Shown here piece after piece: positions 55,653 through 62,223 of a stretch of DNA of 62,223 nt. Position 1 is the first letter of the stretch; the number at the start of each line of letters is the position of its first letter. The position numbers were made by a program, and so were the translations under genes. The stretch comes from Pseudomonadota bacterium (GTDB taxonomy: Bacteria; Pseudomonadota; Gammaproteobacteria; Burkholderiales; Burkholderiaceae_C): contig JAJZVU010000020.1 of NCBI GenBank assembly GCA_021845505.1, positions 1 through 62,223 on the forward strand. Direction: 5' to 3'. The notes beneath the pieces are model-generated. The model did no database searches and had not been told where the DNA came from. It saw only the letters and a program-made list of their open reading frames with translations.

Positions 55653-57824
55653 TCACGCCGGCGGCGCGGCTGGCGGGCCCTCGAGCACCATCACGCAATC
55701 GACCGCGGTGGCTCCCTGCGGCCCGACGAGCACCGGGTTCAAGTCGAGCTCGGTCAGCCACGGCCGCATCGCCGCCGCCCACACCGAAAGCCGCGACAAC
55801 AACCCGGCCAGCGCAGCGCGGTCGACCGCCGGCGCGCCGCGCACTCCGTCGAACAGCGCGCGCATGCGCAACTCCTCCAGCATGGCCAGCGCCTCGGCCT
55901 GGCTGAAGGGTGCGAGGCGGAAGGTCACGTCCTTGAGCACCTCGATCAGCACGCCGCCGATACCCACCATCACCACCATGCCGAAATGCGGATCGCGCTG
56001 CACTCCGATCGCCAGCTCCATCTGGCCGGAGCTCATCGGCTGCACGATCACGCCCTCCAGCCTGGCCTGCGGCCTGGCCGCGGCGGCGCGCTGCATCAGG
56101 GTCGCGAAGGCCTCGCGCACGGCGCGCTCGTCGCGCAGGTTGAGCAGCACCCCGCCGACCTCGGTCTTGTGGGTGATGTCGGGGGACTCGATTTTCAGCA
56201 CCACCGCGGTGCCGAAGCCGCGCCAGGCGGCCACCGCCTCGTCGGCGCTGCGCGCCAGCGCGACCGCGGCCATCGGCACCCCCGCGGACTGCAGCCGCGC
56301 GCTGGCCTGCAGCGTGGGCTGCACGCCGGCTTGCCACTGCGCGGTCGCAGCGGGGCCCTCGACCTGCCGCACCGCGGCCTGCAGGCTCGCGCGCTCGTCG
56401 CGCCGGCCCGCCGCCAGGCGACGCCCCTGGTGGTAACGCACCAGGGCCGCGACGGCCTCGACCGCCCGCTCGCCGGCGCCGAACACCACGATGCCCTCGG
56501 CTCGCAGCCGCCTCAGCGCGTCCGGCGGAGCCGCGACCCAGCAGACGACAAAGGGCTTGGTGGTGCGGTCGCGGATTTCCTGGAAGATCGGCACCAGCAG
56601 ATCGACGTAGGCGGTCATCAACTGCAGCCAGACGATCGCCACATCCACCTGCGGGTCCTGCAGCAGCGCGACCACCGACTCGCGCAGCAGGTCCGGGTTG
56701 CCGACGAACTGCCCGGTCACGTCCACCGGATTGTTCGACGAGCCGAACGCGGGCAGCACCGCGGCCAGCGCGGCGCGGGTCGGCGGCGCGAGTTCGGGCA
56801 CCTGCAGCCCGAGTTCCTCGGCGCGGTCGGCCATCATCACCCCGGCGCCGCCCGACTGGGTCGCGATGCCCAGGCCCCCGCCCTGCGGCGCGCGCTCCGA
56901 GCACAGCGCCTCGAGCATGTCGAGCATCTGCTCCTCGTTGCGCGCGCGCAGCACCCCATGCTGGCGCAGCAGCGCGTCGAACACCTCGTCGCCCACCGCC
57001 AGCGAGCCGGTATGCGAGGCGGCGGCGCGCGCCCCGGCGGCCAGCCTTCCGACCTTGGTCAGCACCAGGGGCTTGCCGAGTTCGGCGCAGCGCTCGGCCA
57101 GCCGGATCAGGCCTTCGCCGTCGCGGATCCCCTCCAGGTAACCGGCCGCGACGCGGATTCGCGGATCCTCGATCACCGACAGCATCAAGTCGCTGAACGG
57201 CACCCCGGCCTCGTTGCCGGTGTTGATGAAATAGCCCAGCCCCAGACCGCGCTGGGTGGCCAGCGCGGCGATCGCGGTGCCGAAGGCCCCCGACTGGGTC
57301 ACGAAGGCCACCGGGCCGGCCGAGGTGGGGCCGTCGGCGTACTGGCTGAAGGTCGCGTAGACCTTGTCGAAGGCGTTGACGAAGCCCAGGCAGTTGGGTC
57401 CGCAGAACGCCACCCCATGCTCGTCGGCGCAGCGGCGCAGCCTTTGTTCCAGCAGCTTGCCCTCGGCCCCCATTTCGCCGAAGCCCGAGCTGAAGATCAC
57501 CGCGGCGCCGATGCCCCGCCGCCCCAGCGCTGCGATGCAGGCCTCGACCTCGCGCGCCGGCAGCGCGATGATCGCCAGGTCGGCAGCCTCGGGCAGCGAG
57601 GCCACGTCGGGATGGCAGGCCAGCCCGGCGATTTCGGTGTACTTGGGGTTGACCGGGTAGATGCGCCCGGCGTAGCCCTTGTCCAGCAGGTGCTTGAGCG
57701 GCCGGCCGTTGACCTTGCCGAACTGCGGGCTGGCGCCGATGATGGCGATGGAATGCGGCCGCAGCAGCCGCTCCAGGACGCTGCGCTGCGACGGCACTGC
57801 GGGGACGGTGGAGGTGGTGGTCAT
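55653..57824 (-). CDS. NDP-forming acyl-CoA synthetase family protein
   Basis: A 723-residue single-chain enzyme of the acetate-CoA ligase (ADP-forming)/succinyl-CoA-synthetase superfamily. The N-terminal CoA-binding domain (SIAIIGASPQFGKVNGRPLKHL), the ligase domain with phospho-His271 (AASHTGSLA) and a C-terminal ATP-grasp domain (about 500-723, VVLKIESPDITHKTEVGGVLLNL) are all visible. Homologues activate acetate, aryl acids or feruloyl-type acids. Here it presumably activates the acid brought in by the neighbouring importer. It lies 40 bases after the acyl-CoA dehydrogenase gene. Confidence 0.88.
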   Translation of the reverse strand: MTTTSTVPAVPSQRSVLERLLRPHSIAIIGASPQFGKVNGRPLKHLLDKGYAGRIYPVNPKYTEIAGLACHPDVASLPEAADLAIIALPAREVEACIAALGRRGIGAAVIFSSGFGEMGAEGKLLEQRLRRCADEHGVAFCGPNCLGFVNAFDKVYATFSQYADGPTSAGPVAFVTQSGAFGTAIAALATQRGLGLGYFINTGNEAGVPFSDLMLSVIEDPRIRVAAGYLEGIRDGEGLIRLAERCAELGKPLVLTKVGRLAAGARAAASHTGSLAVGDEVFDALLRQHGVLRARNEEQMLDMLEALCSERAPQGGGLGIATQSGGAGVMMADRAEELGLQVPELAPPTRAALAAVLPAFGSSNNPVDVTGQFVGNPDLLRESVVALLQDPQVDVAIVWLQLMTAYVDLLVPIFQEIRDRTTKPFVVCWVAAPPDALRRLRAEGIVVFGAGERAVEAVAALVRYHQGRRLAAGRRDERASLQAAVRQVEGPAATAQWQAGVQPTLQASARLQSAGVPMAAVALARSADEAVAAWRGFGTAVVLKIESPDITHKTEVGGVLLNLRDERAVREAFATLMQRAAAARPQARLEGVIVQPMSSGQMELAIGVQRDPHFGMVVMVGIGGVLIEVLKDVTFRLAPFSQAEALAMLEELRMRALFDGVRGAPAVDRAALAGLLSRLSVWAAAMRPWLTELDLNPVLVGPQGATAVDCVMVLEGPPAAPPA

Positions 57825-57864
57825 CGAGCCCGTGGACGACAGGTGCGGGAATCGGAGAAGAGCA

Positions 57865-59088
57865 TCAGGAACTGAACGCGGACAGCCCGGTCTGCGCCCG
57901 TCCGAGCACCAGCGCGTGGATGTCGTGGGTGCCCTCGAGGGTGTTGACCGTTTCCATGTTCATCAAATGGCGGATCACGTGGTACTCGTCGGAGATCCCG
58001 TTTCCGCCGTGGATGTCGCGCGCCACGCGGGCGATGTCCAGCGCCTTGCCGGCGCAGTTGCGCTTGAGCAGCGAAACCATTTCGGTGCTCGCTGCCCCCG
58101 CGTCGCGCAGCCTGCTGACGTGCAGGCAGGCCAGCAGGCCCAGCGCGATCTCGGTCTGCATGTCGGCGAGCTTTTTCTGCACCAGCTGGTTGGCCGCCAG
58201 AGGCCGTCCGAACTGCTTGCGGTCGATGGCGTACTGGCGCGCCGCCTGCCAGCAGAACTCGGCCGCCCCCATCGAGCCCCAGCAGATGCCGAAGCGCGCG
58301 TTGTTCAGGCAGGCGAACGGAGCCGCCAGGCCGCGCGCGTCGGGCAGGCGCTGCGACTCCGCGACGAACACGTCGTCCATCAGGATCTGCCCGGTGGGCG
58401 ACGCGCGCACCGAGAACTTGCCCTCGATCTTGCTCGTCGCCAGCCCCTTGGCGCCGCGCTCGAGGATGAAGCCGCGCACCGTGCCCTCGTCGTCCTTCGC
58501 CCACACGACCATCAGGTCGGCGATCGGCGCGTGGGTGATCCAGGTCTTGGTCCCGCTCAGCCTCCAGCCGCCGTCGACCCGGCGCGCGCGGGATTTCATC
58601 GAACCGGGGTCGGAGCCGTGGTCGGGCTCGGTCAGCCCGAAGCAGCCGAGCAACTCGGCGCGCGCCATCGCCGGCAGGTAGCGCTCGCGCTGCTCCTGGC
58701 TGCCGAACAGGTAGATCGGGGTCATCGCCAGCGTGGTCTGCACCCCCAGCGCCGAGCGGTAGCTGGTGTCCACCCGCTCGAACTCGCGGGCGATGAGCCC
58801 GTAGCCGACGTAGCTGATCCCGGCGCAGCCGAAGCCCTGGATGGTCGCGCCGAGGAAGCCCAGCTCGGCCATTTCCTTCATCACCTCGACATCGAAATGC
58901 TCGTGGCGATTGGCCTCGACGATGCGCGGCGCCAGCCGCTCCTGCGCATAGGCCCGCGCGGTGTCGCGGATCATGCGCTCCTCGTCGCTCAGCAGCGAGT
59001 CGATCAGCAGCGGATCGTCCCACTGGAAGCGCGCATCGCGCATCGCCGCCTTGCGCAGGCTGGCGGCGTCGGGGATCGGATGGCTCAT
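57865..59088 (-). CDS. Glutaryl-CoA dehydrogenase-like acyl-CoA dehydrogenase
   Basis: A 407-residue FAD enzyme closely resembling glutaryl-CoA dehydrogenase: [53 protein letters not shown] and [17 protein letters not shown]. Catalytic Glu385 is present, and Arg111 matches the Arg that binds the distal carboxylate of glutaryl-CoA in the human enzyme. This favours a dicarboxylyl-CoA substrate, either with or without decarboxylation. ATG 59088 overlaps the DUF35 stop by four bases; the extension to 59394 is spurious. Confidence 0.88.
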   Translation of the reverse strand: MSHPIPDAASLRKAAMRDARFQWDDPLLIDSLLSDEERMIRDTARAYAQERLAPRIVEANRHEHFDVEVMKEMAELGFLGATIQGFGCAGISYVGYGLIAREFERVDTSYRSALGVQTTLAMTPIYLFGSQEQRERYLPAMARAELLGCFGLTEPDHGSDPGSMKSRARRVDGGWRLSGTKTWITHAPIADLMVVWAKDDEGTVRGFILERGAKGLATSKIEGKFSVRASPTGQILMDDVFVAESQRLPDARGLAAPFACLNNARFGICWGSMGAAEFCWQAARQYAIDRKQFGRPLAANQLVQKKLADMQTEIALGLLACLHVSRLRDAGAASTEMVSLLKRNCAGKALDIARVARDIHGGNGISDEYHVIRHLMNMETVNTLEGTHDIHALVLGRAQTGLSAFSS

Positions 59089-59534
59089 GATCCGCCGCTC
59101 GGCGCGGCCTGCTCGGCCAGCGGACGGAACTTGGGGACCCCCGCGTCGGCGCTGATGTCCTCGCAATGCACCTGCACCCGCATTCCGACGCGGATGTCCT
59201 CGGGCCGGCAGTCGGTCACCTGGGCATACATGCGCGCGCCGTCGTCGAGGTCGATCAGGCACAGGATCACCGGCAGGTCGGACTCCCAGCCCGGGTAGTT
59301 CATCGCCACGGTGTAGGAGATGGTGTAGGAATACACCGTGCCGTAGGGCTGCGCGGGCGTCCAGTCGAGCGCCCGGCTGCCGCACTCGATGCACCAGGGC
59401 TTGGGGTGGAAGTTGAAGGTCCCGCAGTCCCGGCAGCGCTGCAGCAGGAAGCGCCCCTGCTTGGCCGCGGTCCAGAACGCGCGCGTCTGGTCGGTGATCT
59501 CAGGCAGCGGTTTGGGTGGCAAGGTCTGGCTCAT
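59085..59534 (-). CDS. Zn-ribbon/OB-fold (DUF35) protein, thiolase partner
   Basis: A 149-residue DUF35-type protein: N-terminal helix, a zinc ribbon with CRDCG and CIECG cysteine pairs (about residues 34-52), then an OB fold ([14 protein letters not shown]...[20 protein letters not shown]). DUF35 proteins form complexes with thiolase-like enzymes, notably the Ltp2-type aldolases of steroid breakdown. It lies four bases after the thiolase-like gene and overlaps the dehydrogenase gene (ATGA). Confidence 0.88.
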   Translation of the reverse strand: MSQTLPPKPLPEITDQTRAFWTAAKQGRFLLQRCRDCGTFNFHPKPWCIECGSRALDWTPAQPYGTVYSYTISYTVAMNYPGWESDLPVILCLIDLDDGARMYAQVTDCRPEDIRVGMRVQVHCEDISADAGVPKFRPLAEQAAPSGGS

Positions 59535-59538
59535 CGGT

Positions 59539-60756
59539 TCACGGCTCCGTCCCGAGGATGAGGGAAATGCAGCTGCGGCCCGGGCGTCCGTACGGGATGC
59601 CGCCGAAACCGCAGGCCGCGGCGATGCGGGCGTCCTTGACCTGGCGCTCGCCGGCTTCGCCGCGCAACTGGATGACCGACTCGACCACCGGCGAGAAGCC
59701 GCCGATCGCCCCCCCGGGCTGCCCGCCCGAGAGCTGGCCGCCGTCGGTGGACACGGGGAAATCGCCGTGGAAGCGCGTGTCGTGTTCGTCGATGAATCGA
59801 CCGCCCTCGCCCTTCTTGCAAAAGCCCCAGTCCTCCAGGCTCATCATCGCGACAAAGGGGTAGTCGTCGTAGGGCAGGAACAGGTCGACGTCGGAGTGCC
59901 CGACCCCGGCCATCGCCATCGCCAGCGGCGCGGACCTGGCGAAACCGGTGGTCGTCACGTCGGGCAGGCTGCGCGAGCCGTGGTAGTAGTTGTTGGTTTC
60001 GCCGAAACCGCGCAGGAACACCGGCTTGTCGGTGAGCTTGCGTGCGGTCTCGACCGAGGTCACGACATAGGCCAGGCCGCCGTTGACAATGGGCACGCAA
60101 TCGAACAGCCGGATGGGATACGACAGCATCCGCGACGCCATGTAGTCGTCCAGCGTGTAGGGCTTGCGGTAGATCGCCCCGGGGTGGAACGACGCGTTGT
60201 AGCGGGTCGAAACGGCCAGCTTGCCCAGTTGCTCGAAGCGCAGCGACGGGTACTGGTGCATGTAGCGGGTGAGCATCAGCGCGAACTGCGCGGTCGCGCC
60301 CATGACGCCGAACGGCCCCTGGAAGTCCCAGTAGACGCCGCGCGTGCGCTCCGGCGACAGCGGCAGCCCCGGCGCCGCCGAAGGAATGCTCAGCGGGGTG
60401 TCGGCGCCGATCACCAGCATGCGGTCGATGATCCCGGCCTTGATCAGCGCCGCGGCGCGGATCAGCATCGACGAGGCCGACGCGCCGCCCTGGTCCGCGC
60501 GCAGCAGCACCTGCGGGCTGATCCCCAGGTTCTCGGCGGTCGCCGCCGACCAGTTCACCGTGTGCGCGGCCTCGGCGTGGGCGATTCCCAGCCCCTGGCC
60601 GTCGAAATCGTTCTTGCTCAGCCCGGCATGCTTGAGCGCCAGGTCGGCTGCCCATGCAATGTATTCGTCGACGGTCAAGACCGGCTCGCCGGGCTTGACC
60701 CGGCTGTAGGGTGTCCGCCCGACGCCGACAAGGGCCACTTCGGATCGCATGGACAT
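59539..60756 (-). CDS. Thiolase-superfamily protein lacking the catalytic Cys
   Basis: A 405-residue protein of the lipid-transfer/SCP-x thiolase group (VALVGVGRTPYSRV at the N-terminus, MLVIGADTPLS). Where thiolases have the nucleophilic Cys (pattern CxSG or CATG), this one reads ADQGGASASSML, with Gly in place of Cys. The later HDCF-type block is replaced by LPYDDYPF. Such proteins with a DUF35 partner can be aldolases acting on acyl-CoA. ATG 60756 has AAGGAA nine bases upstream; a second Met two codons on is an alternative. Confidence 0.85.
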   Translation of the reverse strand: MSMRSEVALVGVGRTPYSRVKPGEPVLTVDEYIAWAADLALKHAGLSKNDFDGQGLGIAHAEAAHTVNWSAATAENLGISPQVLLRADQGGASASSMLIRAAALIKAGIIDRMLVIGADTPLSIPSAAPGLPLSPERTRGVYWDFQGPFGVMGATAQFALMLTRYMHQYPSLRFEQLGKLAVSTRYNASFHPGAIYRKPYTLDDYMASRMLSYPIRLFDCVPIVNGGLAYVVTSVETARKLTDKPVFLRGFGETNNYYHGSRSLPDVTTTGFARSAPLAMAMAGVGHSDVDLFLPYDDYPFVAMMSLEDWGFCKKGEGGRFIDEHDTRFHGDFPVSTDGGQLSGGQPGGAIGGFSPVVESVIQLRGEAGERQVKDARIAAACGFGGIPYGRPGRSCISLILGTEP

Positions 60757-60963
60757 AAAGCGGGGTTCCTTTCGAGTAGCCGGGAGCCGGACGCCGCCAT
60801 CGGCGGTCCGCATCTCCCGCGGCACAATGCCGGACGCGGCCGCGGCCGGCCGCGTCGGCCGCGGCCAGGCCGCCCGGCGCCGGCGCGGCAGCCCGTGACT
60901 CACGAGCTGCGAACCATGCTAGGCCCTGCCAGCGGCCGCGAGAAGTTTCGATCCGGAATCGGG

Positions 60964-60984
60964 ACTATTGATGATCCGAATAGT
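60964..60984. promoter_or_regulatory. Inverted repeat ACTATT-N9-AATAGT upstream of the thiolase operon
   Basis: ACTATT (60964-60969) and AATAGT (60979-60984) form a perfect 6-base dyad with a 9-base spacer in the 261-base gap between the nitroreductase stop and the thiolase-like start. It is an AT-rich patch in GC-rich DNA and could be an operator. The rest of the gap holds GC-rich CGGCCGCG-type repeats (about 60835-60875) and nothing else recognisable. Confidence 0.35.
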
Positions 60985-61017
60985 GCGCGGCGGCGCAGGC
61001 CGCCGGCGCGGCATCGA

Positions 61018-61611
61018 TCACTCGATGCGGCAGGCCTGCTCGAAGCTCAGCCGCGGCCCCCTGGGGTGCAGCCCGGCCGGGTCGCCGTGGCCGAGGTTGC
61101 AGATGAAGTTGGCGCGCACCGTGCTGCCTGCGAAGAACGCCGCGTTGACCGCGTCGGCGTCGAAGCCGCCCATCGGGCCGCAGTCCAGGCCCAGCGAGCG
61201 CGCAGCCAGCATCAGGTAGGCGCCCTGCAGGCTGGAATTGCGCAATGCCGTCTCGGCGATCAGCTGGGGGTTGCCGATGAACCAGCTGCGGGCCTGGCTG
61301 TTGTGCGGGAACAGTGTCGGCAGGTGGTCGTAGAAGGCCAGGTCCATGCCGACGATCACGTTGACCGGCGCCTGCAGCGTCTTGGCCCGGTTGCCCTCGC
61401 TCATGCACGGCGCCAGCCTGGCCTTGGCCGCCGGCGACTTGACGAACACCAGCCGCGCCGGCGTGCAGTTGGCCGAGGTGGGCCCCCATTTCATCAGGTC
61501 GTAGAGCTGGCGCAGCAGCGCGTCGTCGACCGGCCGGTCGGTGAAACGATTGTGGGTGCGGGCGTGGGTGTAGAGTTGCTCGAGGGCCTGGGAGGGCAGC
61601 GGCTGGTTCAC
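61018..61611 (-). CDS. Nitroreductase-family protein, RutE-like
   Basis: A 197-residue FMN-dependent nitroreductase-fold protein, the length of RutE (malonic semialdehyde reductase). Blocks such as [38 protein letters not shown] and [16 protein letters not shown] match that group. The start is GTG 61611 ([14 protein letters not shown]), with GGAG six bases upstream; the ATG-initiated longer frame to 61683 is Arg-rich and not homologous. No other pyrimidine-catabolism gene is nearby, so a general role in reducing aldehydes or nitro compounds is possible. Confidence 0.85.
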   Translation of the reverse strand: MNQPLPSQALEQLYTHARTHNRFTDRPVDDALLRQLYDLMKWGPTSANCTPARLVFVKSPAAKARLAPCMSEGNRAKTLQAPVNVIVGMDLAFYDHLPTLFPHNSQARSWFIGNPQLIAETALRNSSLQGAYLMLAARSLGLDCGPMGGFDADAVNAAFFAGSTVRANFICNLGHGDPAGLHPRGPRLSFEQACRIE

Positions 61612-61734
61612 GTGGGCTCCGGGTCGGGAATGGGCAAGGTGAAGGCGATCCACGGCGCGTGCGCGTCGACGGTCATGCCGCATTGTCGGCGCATCCGGCG
61701 GCCACCGCGCTCGCAGTCGCCCGCGCCGGCGGGC

Positions 61735-62044
61735 TCACACCCCCAGGTAACGATGCTGCAGCTCGCGGTCCTCGACGATCTGCCGGGCGCTGCACTCGAA
61801 CACCATGCGCCCCTTGTCGAGCAGCTTGCAGCGCGCCCCCAGGCGCTGCACGAAATGCAGGTTCTGCTCGACCACCAGCACCGCGATGCCGTCGCGCCGG
61901 TTGCGCTCGCCGACCACCTCGGCGATCTGCTCGACGATCGACGGCTGGATGCCCTCGGAGGGCTCGTCGAGCAGCAGCAGCGAGGGGCTCGCCCGTCAGC
62001 ATCATCTCGCTCTGCAGCCCCCGGCGCTCGCCATGGGCGAGCAT
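61735..62044 (-). pseudogene. Decayed ABC ATPase remnant (LivF/UrtE type)
   Basis: The last third of a branched-chain amino acid or urea importer ATPase. Intact part: SPSLLLLDEPSEGIQPS, IAVLVVEQNLHFVQRL and the end ELQHRYLGV. Just upstream (around 61988-61999) the reading frame shifts: AHGERRGLQSEMMLT in the neighbouring frame aligns with the region that should precede it, so one extra base (a G in GGG) breaks the gene. The Walker A half is missing altogether, and another gene starts at 62127. The frameshift could be a sequencing error; the lost N-terminus could not. Confidence 0.75.
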
Positions 62045-62126
62045 CGCCGCGGCAGCGCCGCACCAGGCTCCCACGCCGCCGCCCGAAACCCTGCAAAATG
62101 CTCCTGTTCCCACCTCCGCTCCCCCC

Positions 62127-62223
62127 ATGCATTCGACGACCGCCGCCCCCGCGCCGACTCCCGCGGACCCCCAGCTGCGGCACCGCAGAGGCCGGCTCAG
62201 GCGGTTTTTCCTGCGCATCTGGC
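62127..62223 (+). CDS. Start of an unidentified gene, cut by the window edge
   Basis: An open frame from ATG 62127 to the window end gives 32 residues, beginning MHSTTAAPAPTPADPQLRHR and ending in a basic, aromatic stretch (RRFFLRIW), which could precede a membrane segment. No ribosome binding site is visible and the product cannot be named. Confidence 0.3.
   Translation, partial: MHSTTAAPAPTPADPQLRHRRGRLRRFFLRIW

Overview
The window is a chromosomal stretch of very high G+C DNA (about 70% by eye) with tightly packed, often overlapping genes. The gene families point to a betaproteobacterium of Burkholderiales type: a dmp-style phenol/catechol meta pathway, an Entner-Doudoroff cluster with a HexR regulator, a DUF6502/DUF5666 pair, and a porin ending in phenylalanine. 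The genus cannot be resolved from the sequence. No tRNA, rRNA, CRISPR array, transposase or phage gene was seen.

Layout. (1) 1-11096, plus strand: the 3' part of a phenol-degradation operon in the order dmpN(partial)-O-P-Q-B-[HbpS/GlcG-like]-C-D-E-[SDR]-F-G-H-I. It takes phenol through catechol and ring cleavage to pyruvate and acetyl-CoA, with both branches of the lower pathway. (2) 11112-15173: an orphan NarL-type response regulator, an FNR-type regulator with the four cluster cysteines, and a LysR regulator divergent from a cidA/lrgB-like pair. (3) 15291-21256: envelope and housekeeping genes (glycine-zipper protein, DUF6502, DUF5666 lipoprotein, hemerythrin-like protein, SDR, alpha/beta hydrolase, a tiny membrane protein). 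(4) 21234-30080: glucose catabolism, edd-eda divergent from zwf-pgl-glk-hexR-pgi-mgsA, with HexR-like half-sites and a sigma70-like promoter in the shared control region. (5) 30105-30507: a tandem repeat of about 160 bp, each full unit holding three perfect hairpins. (6) 30508-50838: a large beta-1,3-glucan utilisation locus. (7) 50942-60756: a LysR regulator convergent with an operon for an acyl-CoA catabolic module (Cys-less thiolase-like protein + DUF35 partner, glutaryl-CoA-dehydrogenase-like enzyme, NDP-forming CoA ligase, NrtA/SsuA-type ABC importer, enoyl-CoA hydratase). (8) 61018-62223: a RutE-like nitroreductase, a decayed branched-chain-amino-acid/urea-type ABC ATPase remnant, and the first codons of another gene.

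The most unusual region is the glucan locus. On the minus strand from a well-formed promoter at about 47.7 kb run a sugar ABC importer (binding protein, two permeases), GH1, GH30, a porin, GH81 with a Sec signal, a GH16 lipoprotein, a GH16 without signal, two GH17 without signal, and the importer ATPase. Next comes a separate gene encoding a GPH-type sugar symporter fused to a C-terminal GH17 domain. A LacI-family regulator, a secreted alpha/beta hydrolase and a divergent lipoprotein of unknown fold complete it. LacI-type boxes (TGAAAGCGCTTTCA core) lie before the operon, before the transporter-hydrolase fusion, and as three copies with centres exactly 20 bp apart before the lipoprotein. The inferred model is: cut laminarin/callose-like glucan outside or in the periplasm (GH81, GH16 lipoprotein), pass oligomers through the porin, import them by ABC and GPH carriers, finish hydrolysis in the cytoplasm (GH16, GH17, GH30, GH1), and feed glucose to glk/zwf/edd/eda next door. 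No TonB receptor or SusC/SusD pair is present.
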